Source of the DNA: Pseudomonas asturiensis
Lineage (GTDB): Bacteria; Pseudomonadota; Gammaproteobacteria; Pseudomonadales; Pseudomonadaceae
DNA length: 64,000 nucleotides
NCBI RefSeq assembly: GCF_900143095.1
Contig: NZ_FRDA01000006.1
Location: forward strand, 211,150 to 275,149
Reading direction: 5' to 3'
Of this stretch, positions 9,432 to 18,538 are shown piece by piece. The notes under the pieces are model-generated. The model ran no database searches. It was not told where the DNA came from and was given only the letters and a program-made list of their open reading frames with translations. The translations under genes and the position numbers were made by a program. The first letter of the stretch is position 1. Each line of letters opens with the position of its first letter.

Positions 9432-11330
9432 ATGTCCTTTGCTTCCCTCGGTCTCTCCGAGGCTTTAGTCCGCGCCATCGAGGCAGCGGGCTACACCCAG
9501 CCTACTCCGGTGCAACAGCGGGCCATTCCCGCCGTGTTGCAAGGTCGCGACCTGATGGTTGCGGCACAGACAGGTACTGGTAAAACCGGCGGTTTCGCCC
9601 TCCCTATCCTGGAGCGGCTGTTTCCCAATGGTGTTCCGGACAAATCCCAACGTCACGGCCCGCGCCAACCCCGCGTGCTGGTCCTGACCCCGACCCGCGA
9701 ACTGGCCGCACAGGTGCATGAGAGCTTCAAGATCTATGCCCGCGACCTGAAGTTCGTCAGCGCCTGCATCTTCGGCGGCGTCGGCATGAACCCGCAGGTT
9801 CAGGCCATGTCCCGTGGTGTGGACGTGCTGGTAGCCTGCCCTGGCCGCCTGCTCGACCTGGCTGGCCAAGGCAGCGTCGACCTGTCCCATGTTGAAATTC
9901 TGGTGCTCGATGAAGCAGACCGGATGCTCGACATGGGCTTCGTCCACGACGTGAAGAAGGTCTTGGCCCGTTTGCCTGCCAAGCGCCAGAACCTGTTGTT
10001 CTCGGCCACCTTTTCCAACGACATCACAGCGTTGGCCGGCAAGCTGCTGCACAACCCGGAGCGCATCGAGGTTACGCCGCCGAACACCACGGTCGAGCGT
10101 ATCGAGCAACGTGTGTTCCGCCTTGCAGCCAACCACAAGCGTTCACTGCTGGCGCACCTGATCACCGTCGGCGCCTGGGAACAAGTGCTGGTGTTCACCC
10201 GTACCAAGCACGGCGCCAACCGCCTGGCCGAGTACCTGGACAAGCACGGCCTTGCTGCCGTTGCGATTCACGGCAACAAGAGCCAGAACGCGCGCACCAA
10301 GGCCCTGGCCGACTTCAAGGCTGGCGACGTCCGCATCATGGTTGCCACCGATATCGCCGCACGCGGCCTGGATATCGATCAGTTGCCGCACGTGGTCAAC
10401 TTCGAACTGCCGAACGTCGATGAAGACTACGTTCACCGTATCGGTCGTACCGGCCGTGCCGGTCGTTCGGGCGAGGCGATCTCGCTGGTCGCACCGGACG
10501 AAGAGAAGCTGCTCAAAAGCATCGAGCGCATGACCAAGCAGAAGATCCCGGACGGCGATCTGATGGGCTTCGACATCACTGCAGTCGAGGCTGAAAAGCC
10601 TGAAGTGCGTGAGCGTCCTGACGTTCGCAACGCCCGTGGCGCACGTCCGGCCCGTGGTGATGGCGACAAGAACAACGGCGGTCGTCGCGACAAGGGAAAG
10701 GATAAGGGCAAGGAAAAACCGGCCGCATCTGCAGCCAGTGGCGAACGCCCTGCCCGTCAACCACGCGAAAAAAAACCTCGTGAAGGCACGCCTCGCGGCG
10801 AACAGCGCGCTTCACAAGCCGCTGCACCGCGCCCGCAATCGGACCGTGCGCCTGACGAGTTCCTGGATGACGAAGTGGATAACTTCGGCAACCGCGCCGA
10901 CTACGTCAGCCCCTATCAGGGCAAAGGCCAGAATCGCGGTCGTCGTCCAGCGGCAGCACCTGGCGCGGCAGCTCCGGCAGCCGGCGGCGCAGCACGTCCT
11001 GCCAATCCGGGTCGTACCGGTGGCGGCGCTCGTACGGCTTCCGGCACCGGCGCACCAAAGCGTAACGGCGCAGGTGCAGGTTCCGCACCCCGCTCACGCG
11101 ATGGTCAGGCTCCGCGCAACCGTCGTCCGTCAGCGCCTCGTGACGACCGTGCACCTCGCGAGCCGCAGGAGCCGGTCGTGCGCAGCCAGCGCGATGGTCA
11201 GCCACAGCCGAAGATCGTGCACAAAGAGTCAAAGATCGACCGCTTCCCGTCGGCAGAGCAGCTGGATCAGTTGCCTGCCCGCCCACGCGGCGAAAAACCG
11301 GCCCTGCTGACCCGCAATCGCGACAGCTGA
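9432..11330 (+). CDS. rhlE: DEAD-box ATP-dependent RNA helicase RhlE
   Basis: This 632-residue RNA helicase has the Q motif near residues 24-28, AQTGTGKT (45-52, motif I), DEAD (160-163), SAT (191-193) and HRIGRTGR (335-342). A tail from about residue 390 to the end, rich in Arg, Ala, Pro and Gly, is long for the family and probably intrinsically disordered and RNA-binding. RhlE proteins act in ribosome maturation and RNA decay. The ATG at 9432 starts [13 protein letters not shown], the normal RhlE N-terminus; the frame remains open 11 codons upstream. A terminator follows directly. Confidence 0.93.
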   Translation: MSFASLGLSEALVRAIEAAGYTQPTPVQQRAIPAVLQGRDLMVAAQTGTGKTGGFALPILERLFPNGVPDKSQRHGPRQPRVLVLTPTRELAAQVHESFKIYARDLKFVSACIFGGVGMNPQVQAMSRGVDVLVACPGRLLDLAGQGSVDLSHVEILVLDEADRMLDMGFVHDVKKVLARLPAKRQNLLFSATFSNDITALAGKLLHNPERIEVTPPNTTVERIEQRVFRLAANHKRSLLAHLITVGAWEQVLVFTRTKHGANRLAEYLDKHGLAAVAIHGNKSQNARTKALADFKAGDVRIMVATDIAARGLDIDQLPHVVNFELPNVDEDYVHRIGRTGRAGRSGEAISLVAPDEEKLLKSIERMTKQKIPDGDLMGFDITAVEAEKPEVRERPDVRNARGARPARGDGDKNNGGRRDKGKDKGKEKPAASAASGERPARQPREKKPREGTPRGEQRASQAAAPRPQSDRAPDEFLDDEVDNFGNRADYVSPYQGKGQNRGRRPAAAPGAAAPAAGGAARPANPGRTGGGARTASGTGAPKRNGAGAGSAPRSRDGQAPRNRRPSAPRDDRAPREPQEPVVRSQRDGQPQPKIVHKESKIDRFPSAEQLDQLPARPRGEKPALLTRNRDS

Positions 11331-11350
11331 TCGCCGAGCAGTAAACAAAA

Positions 11351-11375
11351 CGCCCTGGCTTGCCGGGGCGTTTTT
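11351..11375 (+). terminator. Rho-independent terminator of rhlE
   Basis: CGCCCTGG and CCGGGGCG (11351-11358, 11363-11370) form an 8-pair stem with one G-U, followed by TTTTT. Confidence 0.85.
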
Positions 11376-11500
11376 GTGTGTGCCGGTTGCTGCTCGCCGA
11401 CCGTGCCCATCGGTGCCACGTCACACCAAAGGCGTCCAGAGAGGCAGCCCACGGAATGGGAGCGATCACCCACAATGGTGGCTGACGGCATACACACCAA

Positions 11501-11586
11501 GTGGGAGGCGGCTTGCCGGCGATGGCGTCAGGCCAGTCGCTGCAGAGTCGACTGAAAAAACGCATCGCCGGCAAGCCGCCTCCCAC
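11501..11586. repeat. REP pair, GGCGGCTTGCC-core type
   Basis: GTGGGAGGCGGCTTGCCGGC (11501-11520) and its exact inverse in 11563-11586 enclose a loop of about 40 bases. This is a different core from the GGACTTGTCC type found elsewhere in the window. Confidence 0.85.
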
Positions 11587-11675
11587 AGAGTCTGCATTTA
11601 TCCAGAGACGCTTGTGTATAACGCTGAGCAGGCAGGCACATCGCGCGGGAACGATGAGCCAGTAAACGAACACAC

Positions 11676-11706
11676 AAAAACGCCGACCCAAGGGTCGGCG
11701 TTTTTT
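11676..11706 (-). terminator. Bidirectional rho-independent terminator, serving yceI
   Basis: CGCCGACC-CAAG-GGTCGGCG (11681-11700) is flanked by AAAAA on the left and TTTTTT on the right, so it can stop transcripts from either side. It lies 16 bases beyond the yceI stop. Confidence 0.88.
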
Positions 11707-11721
11707 CGTTCAGGTGAACAC

Positions 11722-12300
11722 TTACTTCTTCTGTACGCCTTCGAAGGTGATGTCCAGATCCAGCGTCTGCGACGTCGGACCTGGGCCTTTGATGCCGAAG
11801 TCGTTCAGGTTAAGCGTCGAAGTACCGTTGAAGCCGGCACGGTAGCCGCCCCATGGATCCTTGCCTTCGCCGTTGAACGTGGCTTTGATCACGATTGGCT
11901 TGGTCACGCCGTGCAGGGTCAGGTCGCCGGTCACGTCAGCCGTCTTGGCACCGGTGGATTTGACGCTGGTGGAGACGAACTTGGCTTCCGGGAATTTGCC
12001 GGCGTCCAGGAAGTCCTTGCTCAGGATGTGCTTGTCACGCTCGGCATGGTTGGTGAACAGGCTGGCAGTCTTCAGCTCGACCGCGATCTTGCTGGCTTCA
12101 GGCTTGGCAGCATCGAAGCTGAACGTACCGTCCCAGTCCTTGAAGGTACCGTGGATGAAGCTGTAGCCCAGGTGGCTGATCTTGAAGTCAACGAAAGCGT
12201 GCTGACCTTCCTTGTCGATAACGTAGTCGGCAGCCATTGCCTGGCCGGCAGACAACAGTGCGGTACCCAGAGCCAGAGCGGCGAGAGACTTCTTCAACAT
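11722..12300 (-). CDS. yceI: YceI-family periplasmic protein
   Basis: This 192-residue protein has a clear signal peptide ([21 protein letters not shown], cut before ADYVID). The YceI lipocalin-like barrel follows: [27 protein letters not shown] and the [14 protein letters not shown] strand motif. Family members bind isoprenoid or other amphiphilic lipids in the periplasm; the physiological role is not settled. The start at 12300 follows GGGAATAAAAGC. It lies 27 bases after the cytochrome b561 gene, an arrangement like E. coli yceJ-yceI, so the two are probably cotranscribed. Confidence 0.92.
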   Translation of the reverse strand: MLKKSLAALALGTALLSAGQAMAADYVIDKEGQHAFVDFKISHLGYSFIHGTFKDWDGTFSFDAAKPEASKIAVELKTASLFTNHAERDKHILSKDFLDAGKFPEAKFVSTSVKSTGAKTADVTGDLTLHGVTKPIVIKATFNGEGKDPWGGYRAGFNGTSTLNLNDFGIKGPGPTSQTLDLDITFEGVQKK

Positions 12301-12327
12301 GCTTTTATTCCCGTTTTGGTTGAACAA

Positions 12328-12882
12328 TCAATGTCGACCCAACATGCGTTTAAGGGTCACATCGCGATCGATGAAGTGATGTTTCAGTGCAGCCAGGCCA
12401 TGGAGTCCCGCGAAAATCACGATGGTCCAGGCCAGATACAGGTGAATCCAGCCAGCGGTTTCTGCCTGCTCCGGCAGACCCGAAACCAGGGCAGGTATTT
12501 CGAACAGGCCGAATACCGGAATTCCTACGCCATCGGCGGTGGAGATCAGGTAACCGGCAAACATCACGGCAAACAGCGCAACGTACAGAAACAGATGGCC
12601 AAACGCAGCGCCGATGCGCGTCATGCGGCTGTAGCTCGACAACGGCGGCGGAGGCGGACTGAGCAAACGCCAGACCACACGAACGAGCATGATTGCGAAC
12701 AGGGTGATGCCAATGCTCTTGTGCAGATCAGGCCCGGCTTTACGCCAGGTATCGTAGTAATCCAGCCCGACCATCCAGAGCCCCAGTGCGAACAAACCAA
12801 ACACTACAACGGCTACACCCCAGTGCAGCACCATGCTGACCAGACCGTAGCGAGAGGATGAGTTACCTAACTGCATTGCCAA
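12328..12882 (-). CDS. Cytochrome b561 family membrane protein (YceJ-like)
   Basis: This is a 184-residue four-helix integral membrane protein. Histidines in VLHWGVAV (helix 1), DLHKSIGIT (helix 2), WIHLYLAWTIV (helix 3) and GLHGLAALKHHF (helix 4) fit the ligands of two b hemes. It presumably passes electrons from the quinol pool to a periplasmic partner, perhaps linked to the co-encoded YceI. Start ATGs at 12882 and 12876 are both possible. It begins the yceJ-yceI-like operon. The electron acceptor is unknown. Confidence 0.88.
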   Translation of the reverse strand: MAMQLGNSSSRYGLVSMVLHWGVAVVVFGLFALGLWMVGLDYYDTWRKAGPDLHKSIGITLFAIMLVRVVWRLLSPPPPPLSSYSRMTRIGAAFGHLFLYVALFAVMFAGYLISTADGVGIPVFGLFEIPALVSGLPEQAETAGWIHLYLAWTIVIFAGLHGLAALKHHFIDRDVTLKRMLGRH

Positions 12883-13207
12883 TACCTTGTCAGAAGTGTT
12901 ACCAGACTAGCGTTTTATCTATCGAATGAAAGCGCAAAATTTCGCTTCGATGCATCGAAGAACATGATCAATCGGCGGCTGAAGTTTTCCTCATGCCTGA
13001 CCTTTCATCGCCTTCGCAGCAGCAGCATCCCGATAAATTCAGCGCTGTAACACTTTGCAATGACCATCGGCCGTTCGATGCCGATGAACGGCAGCATTGC
13101 ACCCCGCGAACTCATTTCACTGCATGCCCAACAGAGAGAACGAATTCGCCGCGCATAAAAAAAGGGGCACGGTTCGCACCGTGCCCCTTGCGTTCAGCGG
13201 TTGCCCG
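12883..13207. other. Intergenic region between the flavin oxidase gene and the cytochrome b561 gene
   Basis: No gene is supported. The left part holds the terminator of the flavin oxidase gene; the right part must hold the promoter of the cytochrome b561-yceI operon, which I could not assign to definite boxes. Confidence 0.5.
13157..13187 (-). terminator. Rho-independent terminator of the flavin oxidase gene
   Basis: GGGGCACGGT-TCGC-ACCGTGCCCC is a perfect 10-pair stem flanked by seven A on the left, read as a U-tract on the minus strand, 20 bases past the stop. Confidence 0.93.
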
Positions 13208-15067
13208 TCAGTTCTTGACGTCTGCAGGCGCTGTATCAGTGGCCTTGGCTGCAGGCTTTTTGGTGTCATCGGCCTTGGCCGGAGCCTTCTTCGCTGGCTC
13301 CTTTTTCACCGGCTCTTTCTTGGCCGGTTCTTTCTTGGCAGGCTCTTTGTGCGGCGTCTTCTTCGCCGGTTCAGCCTTGGTGGCAGGCTTCTTGACGGGT
13401 TCGGCTTTAACCGGCGGCGTAACCACAGGGGCGACGACGGGTGCGACCGGAGCAGGCACTGGAGCAGGAGCAGGTTCAGGGGCTTTCTCGGCGGGTGCCG
13501 GGGCTTGCTCCGGTGTGTCGGAGCCGCCGAACATCCGCGAGAAGAAACCCGGCTTGTCGGCCTGCGGCTTGGCAGGCTCAGCCGGCTTATCGGATGAACC
13601 GCCAAACAGGTTGCTGAAGAAGTTGCCTTCCGACTTCTGCGGCGCTGGCGCTGGTGCCTTCGGTGGAACGACCTTGACCGGCTCGAATGACTTGCCTGCC
13701 GCTAGATCCTGCACCTGACTGGCTGCACGCTGACCACTGCGCAGCGCGCCTTCCAGCGTGCCGGGGTACAAGGTGTCGGTGTGCTCACCCGCAAACGCGA
13801 CACGCTGGATCGGCCGTTCCCACAGACGCCAGTACTTGCTGATCTGGCCAGGACCGAACGCCAGATACGAACCGCCCGTCGACGGGTCGACGCTGTAGCG
13901 ACGGATTTCGTAACCGGTGTAGGCACCGCGTGCCTCAGGGTAGAACGCATGCAGACGGATCAGCACCTGATCGACCAGTTGCTTGTCGCCAAAGGCCTGC
14001 ATGATGCGAGCGTTGTCGCCGGACAGGTTGATCACCACATTGGCGCCGCCCTTGAGCGCAGGCTCGATCCACAGCATGCCAAGGCCCGTGTTACTGAACA
14101 CTTCACCCGACATGCGCGCCTTGCTGTCCCAGACCGGCGTCTTGAACTTGAGCATGATCTGGTCGCGCCAGCCGTAATTGGTGCTCTTGACCGCGCCCAT
14201 GTGCTGGGCATCCAGCGCCGGGGTCATCTGAATCTTGCTCAGCGAACGCAAGGGCACTGCCAGGACGACGTAATCAGCGGTGTAGCTCGCAGCACCGGCC
14301 TTGACCGTGACGTGGTCCTTGTCCTGAATGACGGCCGATACAGGCGAGTTGGTCTTGATGGTTTTCAGCTGTTTGACGAACGCCTGAGCCAGCACGGTGC
14401 TGCCACCGGGCAGGCGCGAGGCCCGCAGGTCACGCTCGTCCACGGAGCGATAGACGCTGGACTGCTGAGCGAAATACAGCAACGACAGGCGCGAAGGCTC
14501 GTCGTAACGCGTACGAATCTGCTGGTTGATCAACTGACGCGCCGTGGTCGGCAGGTTCAGGCGATCCAGCCAGTTGGCGACGTTGATCTGGTCCAGCGCG
14601 AACAGGGTGCTGTTGGACGCCGGGTTCTGCGGGTCGTCAATCGACCGCGCCAGGTTGTCCAGCGTATCGTTGTAACGCTTGATGGCTTCGGCAGTAGCCG
14701 GCTGTTTGGCTGCCAGATCCGCCTGGGTGAAGTACACACCATCGATCAGGTAGCTGGGCGTGCGCACAAACTCGGGGGCAGGCACGGTGGCCAGTTTGAA
14801 GGTGTCCAGGTAGCGGTTGAGTACCGGCTGCGCCTTGGTATTGCCGATCCACTCACTGGTGGCCAGCCCCGAGCGTCCGCCCAGACTCGGCCTGGCTTCG
14901 AGCAGCGTGACCTGCCAGCCTTTGACTTGCAGCTCATAGGCCGCTGTCAGGCCAGCCATGCCGCCGCCGACGACAATCGCGGTTCGTTGTTTGTCATCGG
15001 CGAGCGTCGAAACGCTGACCAGCCCTGTCACTATCAGCGCACACGCGCGCAGCCACCCAGAAAGCAT
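13208..15067 (-). CDS. Exported flavin-dependent amine oxidase with repetitive Lys/Pro/Ala tail
   Basis: This 619-residue protein starts with a signal-peptide-like stretch (about 1-23), then a Rossmann FAD motif (VVGGGMAGLTAAYEL, about 32-46) and EARPSLGGRSG, typical of the monoamine oxidase/phytoene desaturase superfamily. FAGEHTDTLYPGTLEGALRSG near residue 450 is the C-terminal FAD signature. From about residue 470 the chain is low-complexity: FFSNLFGGS (483-491) and FFSRMFGGS (508-516) are near repeats, then Pro/Ala/Val and a Lys-Glu-Pro-Ala repeat to the end. The oxidised substrate is unknown; the tail is absent from plain amine oxidases and may mediate envelope interactions. Confidence 0.8.
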   Translation of the reverse strand: MLSGWLRACALIVTGLVSVSTLADDKQRTAIVVGGGMAGLTAAYELQVKGWQVTLLEARPSLGGRSGLATSEWIGNTKAQPVLNRYLDTFKLATVPAPEFVRTPSYLIDGVYFTQADLAAKQPATAEAIKRYNDTLDNLARSIDDPQNPASNSTLFALDQINVANWLDRLNLPTTARQLINQQIRTRYDEPSRLSLLYFAQQSSVYRSVDERDLRASRLPGGSTVLAQAFVKQLKTIKTNSPVSAVIQDKDHVTVKAGAASYTADYVVLAVPLRSLSKIQMTPALDAQHMGAVKSTNYGWRDQIMLKFKTPVWDSKARMSGEVFSNTGLGMLWIEPALKGGANVVINLSGDNARIMQAFGDKQLVDQVLIRLHAFYPEARGAYTGYEIRRYSVDPSTGGSYLAFGPGQISKYWRLWERPIQRVAFAGEHTDTLYPGTLEGALRSGQRAASQVQDLAAGKSFEPVKVVPPKAPAPAPQKSEGNFFSNLFGGSSDKPAEPAKPQADKPGFFSRMFGGSDTPEQAPAPAEKAPEPAPAPVPAPVAPVVAPVVTPPVKAEPVKKPATKAEPAKKTPHKEPAKKEPAKKEPVKKEPAKKAPAKADDTKKPAAKATDTAPADVKN

Positions 15068-15277
15068 TCCGTGAACTCCGAAAAAACAAGGGGAAGGTTG
15101 GGCAAGTCGGCCCGGAACATCGAATAGCGAGGCAGGATACGCGAGCCATCAGATAGCCGCCAGCAATGTCCATCGCCCTTTAAAACTGCATCAAAGGTTG
15201 TGGCATAGCCGGGCATTGCATAGGCTTGCGCGATTGTTCGTCCTCGCCTCAAGCGAGTCGCTACCCGGAGATTGCAC

Positions 15278-16684
15278 ATGGGCCTGAATGACCAGTGGAT
15301 GCAGCGTGACCTCAAGGTCTTGTGGCACCCCTGCACCCAGATGAAAGACCACGAAAACCTGCCGCTGATTCCGATCAAGCGTGGTGAAGGGGTGTGGCTG
15401 GAAGACTTCGAAGGCAAGCGCTATCTGGACGCCGTCAGTTCCTGGTGGGTCAATGTGTTCGGACACGCCAACCCGCGTATCAATCAGCGCATCAAGGATC
15501 AGGTTGATCAGCTGGAGCACGTAATTCTGGCCGGTTTCAGTCACCAGCCGGTGATTGAGCTGTCGGAGCGCCTGGTCAAGCTCACACCTGAAGGGCTGAC
15601 ACGCTGCTTCTACGCCGATAATGGTTCGTCCTGCATCGAAGTCGCGTTGAAAATGAGCTTTCACTACTGGCTAAATCGGGGCCAGCCGGAAAAGAAGCGT
15701 TTCGTGACGCTGACTAACAGCTACCACGGCGAAACCATGGCCGCGATGTCGGTCGGCGACGTGCCGCTGTTCACCGAAACCTACAAGGCGCTGCTGCTGG
15801 ACACCATCAAGGTGCCAAGCCCTGACTGCTACCACCGCCCCGACGGCATGAGCTGGGAAGAACACTCGCGCAACCTGTTCGCGGCCATGGAGCAGACGCT
15901 GGCAGAGCACCATGCCAGCGTTGCGGCCGTGATCGTCGAGCCGCTGATTCAGGGCGCGGGCGGCATGCGCATGTATCACCCGATTTATCTGAAACTGCTG
16001 CGCGAAGCCTGCGACCGTTATGGCGTACACCTGATCCACGATGAAATCGCCGTGGGTTTCGGCCGTACCGGCACGATGTTCGCGTGTGAACAGGCGGGTA
16101 TTCGTCCTGACTTCCTGTGTCTGTCCAAGGCCCTGACAGGCGGCTATCTGCCACTGGCGGCCTGCCTGACAACCGACGATGTCTACGACGCGTTCTATGA
16201 CGATTACCCGACCCTGCGCGCCTTTCTGCACTCGCACAGCTACACGGGCAACCCGCTGGCCTGCGCTGCGGCGCTGGCGACGCTGGACATCTTCGAGCAG
16301 GACAACGTGATCGAGAACAACAAGGCGCTCGCGCAACGCATGGCAAGTGCCACGGCGCATCTGGTGGACCATCCGCACGTCGCGGAAGTACGCCAGACCG
16401 GCATGGCGATTGCCATCGAGATGGTCCAGGACAAAGCCAGCAAGACCGCCTACCCGTGGCAGGAGCGCCGGGGCATGAAAGTGTTCCAGCACGCCCTGGA
16501 ACGCGGTGCACTGCTGAGGCCGCTGGGCAGCGTGGTTTACTTCCTGCCGCCTTACGTGATCACGCCGGAACAGATCGACTTTCTGGCCGAGGTGGCCACC
16601 GAAGGCATCGACATCGCCACGCGCAGCAGCATCAACGTAGCGGTGCGGGAAAACTTTCATCCGGACTTCAGGGATCCGGGGTGA
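15278..16684 (+). CDS. bioA: Adenosylmethionine-8-amino-7-oxononanoate aminotransferase
   Basis: This 468-residue class III PLP aminotransferase converts 8-amino-7-oxononanoate to 7,8-diaminononanoate in biotin synthesis, with S-adenosylmethionine as amino donor. LWHPCTQMKDH near the N-terminus and SSWWVNVFGHANP are BioA-specific segments. HDEIAVGFGRTG supplies the cofactor aspartate (D255), and K284 in SKALTGGYLPL is the expected PLP lysine. The ATG at 15278 follows CCCGGAG; an in-frame TTG two codons upstream is unlikely. It stands apart from other bio genes here. Confidence 0.95.
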   Translation: MGLNDQWMQRDLKVLWHPCTQMKDHENLPLIPIKRGEGVWLEDFEGKRYLDAVSSWWVNVFGHANPRINQRIKDQVDQLEHVILAGFSHQPVIELSERLVKLTPEGLTRCFYADNGSSCIEVALKMSFHYWLNRGQPEKKRFVTLTNSYHGETMAAMSVGDVPLFTETYKALLLDTIKVPSPDCYHRPDGMSWEEHSRNLFAAMEQTLAEHHASVAAVIVEPLIQGAGGMRMYHPIYLKLLREACDRYGVHLIHDEIAVGFGRTGTMFACEQAGIRPDFLCLSKALTGGYLPLAACLTTDDVYDAFYDDYPTLRAFLHSHSYTGNPLACAAALATLDIFEQDNVIENNKALAQRMASATAHLVDHPHVAEVRQTGMAIAIEMVQDKASKTAYPWQERRGMKVFQHALERGALLRPLGSVVYFLPPYVITPEQIDFLAEVATEGIDIATRSSINVAVRENFHPDFRDPG

Positions 16685-16705
16685 TTCGCTGAACACCGAC
16701 CGACA

Positions 16706-16772
16706 CCTTCGCGGACAAGTCCGCTCCCACGCAGTATGCAGCCCAAAGTGGGAGCGGACTTGTCCGCGAAGG
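16706..16772. repeat. Perfect REP inverted pair between bioA and rsmE
   Basis: Bases 16706-16730 and 16748-16772 are exact 25-base inverse complements around a 17-base loop, with the GGACTTGTCC-type core. This is the best-preserved pair in the window. Confidence 0.93.
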
Positions 16773-16815
16773 CTTTCTCAAGACAAACACATCAGTACGC
16801 CTACAGAGACACGCC

Positions 16816-17535
16816 ATGAGACTGTCCCGCTTTTTCACTGACACGCCGCTGAGCCTGGGCGAGCACGAATTGCCCGAAGCCCAGGCGCATTACATCAGCC
16901 GCGTACTGCGCATGACCGAAGGCGATGCCTTGCAGCTGTTCGACGGGTCCGGCAGCGAGTTTCGCGGCACCTTGCTGGAGGTCGGCAAGAAGCGCGTGCG
17001 CGTGCAACTGGACGAATGCTTTGCCGGTCAGGTCGAGTCAGGGCTGCGCATTCATCTGGGTCAGGGCCTGTCGCGGGGCGAGCGGATGGACTGGGCTATC
17101 CAGAAAGCCACCGAACTGGGCGTGAGTGAAATCACCCCGATCGTCAGCGAACGCTGCGAAGTGCGCCTCAAGGATGAACGCGCTGAAAAGCGTCAGGCGC
17201 ACTGGCAGCAGATCGCGGTCAGCGCCTGCGAACAGTGCGGCCGTTCAGTGGTTCCAGTGATCCACCCGCCCATGCCGCTGGCCGACTGGTTGAAACAGAC
17301 CGAAGCCGATCTGAAGCTGGTCCTGCACCCGGTTGCCGAACCTCTGACCAGCCATGAAAAACCCGCAAGCCTGGCGTTTCTGATCGGCCCGGAAGGCGGC
17401 CTGAATGACGCCGAAGTCGAACAAGCCCAAACTGCCGGTTTCCACGCCGCGCGCCTCGGTCCGCGCGTACTGCGCACTGAAACCGCCCCCGTCGTGGCGC
17501 TGAGCGTGGCGCAGCAGTTGTGGGGGGATTTTTAG
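16816..17535 (+). CDS. rsmE: 16S rRNA (uracil-1498-N3)-methyltransferase
   Basis: This 239-residue SPOUT-fold methyltransferase modifies U1498 of 16S rRNA in the 30S subunit. The N-terminal PUA-like part begins MRLSRFF. The C-terminal trefoil knot contains FLIGPEGGLNDAEV and LGPRVLRTETAPVVAL, the SAM-binding signature. Length and start agree with the family. It stands alone between REP elements, downstream of bioA as often seen in Pseudomonas. Confidence 0.95.
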   Translation: MRLSRFFTDTPLSLGEHELPEAQAHYISRVLRMTEGDALQLFDGSGSEFRGTLLEVGKKRVRVQLDECFAGQVESGLRIHLGQGLSRGERMDWAIQKATELGVSEITPIVSERCEVRLKDERAEKRQAHWQQIAVSACEQCGRSVVPVIHPPMPLADWLKQTEADLKLVLHPVAEPLTSHEKPASLAFLIGPEGGLNDAEVEQAQTAGFHAARLGPRVLRTETAPVVALSVAQQLWGDF

Positions 17536-17553
17536 GTATGACGCAGAGTCCTT

Positions 17554-17700
17554 GTGGGAGGGGGCTTGCCCGCGATGGACGATGACGCGGTATGTCAGGT
17601 AAATCGTGTCATCGCTCATCGCCGGCAAACCGCCCCCTATCAAGCAACCCGTAACCCACTGAAGAAACCTGATTTCGTGGGAGCGGACTTGTCCGCGAAT
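17554..17700. repeat. REP cluster downstream of rsmE
   Basis: A pair with GGGGCTTGCC-type core (17554-17577 facing 17617-17639) is followed by a single GGACTTGTCC-core arm (17676-17700). Two core types therefore lie side by side between convergent genes. Confidence 0.8.
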
Positions 17701-17769
17701 GCAGCAGTCCGCTGAGTGCCGTGTGTCGCAACGTTTCCCGGCACACTCCGGAGTGGTGATCCGGCCCCC

Positions 17770-18384
17770 TCAAAGCACATAAAAACAAATCGCCACAAAG
17801 TGCATCAGACTGCCGCCGATCACGAACAGGTGCCAGATGCCGTGCCAGTGGCGGATGTGGTCGTAGGCGAAGAAGAGGATGCCGACGGTGTACAGCACGC
17901 CTCCGCCCGCGAGCCAGATGAAGCCCGCGACGCCGAGTGCCGCCAGCAGGGGTTTGATCGCGACCAGTACGATCCAGCCCATCACGGCATAGATCACGAT
18001 GGAAAGAATGCGCGCTTCCGAGCGCGGCTTGATTTCCTGCAGGATACCGATCAGCGCCAGACCCCAGACGATCCCGAACAGGCTCCAGCCCCACGCCCCG
18101 CGCAACGTGACGAGGCAGAACGGTGTGTAGCTGCCGGCGATCATCAGGTAGATCGAAAAATGATCGACCTTCTGCATGATGGACTTCGAGCGCCCTTTCA
18201 CACTGTGATAAACCGTCGAGACGCTGTACAGGGTAACCAGACAGACGCCATAGATAGCCATGCTGACGACCTTCCAGACATCGCCATGCAGGCTCGCCAT
18301 GACCAGCAGCCAGATCGCCCCGACGGCTGCCAGAACGGCGCCAACGAGATGAGACCATGCGTTGAATTTCTCTCCGTAGTACAT
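17770..18384 (-). CDS. trhA: Hemolysin III family (PAQR-type) membrane protein
   Basis: This 204-residue protein has seven predicted membrane helices. Family motifs are GEKFNAWSHLVGAVLA at the N-terminus, STVYHSV, KVDHFSIYLMIAGSYTPF and DHIRHWHGIWHLFVIGG, whose histidines and aspartate form the conserved metal site of the PAQR superfamily. TrhA proteins in other bacteria have been linked to membrane energetics and lipid homeostasis; haemolysis is not implied. The start was placed at 18384, which gives the normal family length; the frame is open well upstream into the mdcR promoter region. Confidence 0.87.
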   Translation of the reverse strand: MYYGEKFNAWSHLVGAVLAAVGAIWLLVMASLHGDVWKVVSMAIYGVCLVTLYSVSTVYHSVKGRSKSIMQKVDHFSIYLMIAGSYTPFCLVTLRGAWGWSLFGIVWGLALIGILQEIKPRSEARILSIVIYAVMGWIVLVAIKPLLAALGVAGFIWLAGGGVLYTVGILFFAYDHIRHWHGIWHLFVIGGSLMHFVAICFYVL

Positions 18385-18538
18385 CCACGTATTACCTTGT
18401 TTTGCCCAAAACGCTGATTGCAGAGGCTCCCGGTTATTGAAACAAAGTGCAACGTATCTGTCTGTGACAGATATTTCAGGCAGCCAGCCTCGCTTTAGTT
18501 GTGCACAATCCAGCCACATCAATAAAAAGCGCCACACC

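Larger units (their letters stand above)
11331..11721. other. Convergent intergenic region between rhlE and yceI
   Basis: No gene is visible. It contains the rhlE terminator, a REP pair at 11501-11586 and a bidirectional terminator at 11676-11706. Confidence 0.7.

Noticed and set aside
11501..11586. Possible CRISPR-like repeats
   Set aside because: The repeats are inverted pairs of REP arms, scattered over the window; there is no regular direct repeat-spacer array and no cas gene.
11374..12861. A 495-codon plus-strand frame across the yceI region
   Set aside because: It crosses a terminator and a REP pair and lies antisense to yceI and the cytochrome b561 gene, both with clear features.
12993..13718. 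A Gly/Ala/Ser-rich plus-strand frame of 241 codons
   Set aside because: It is the reverse complement of the Lys/Pro/Ala repeat tail of the flavin oxidase plus its terminator, which explains its low complexity.
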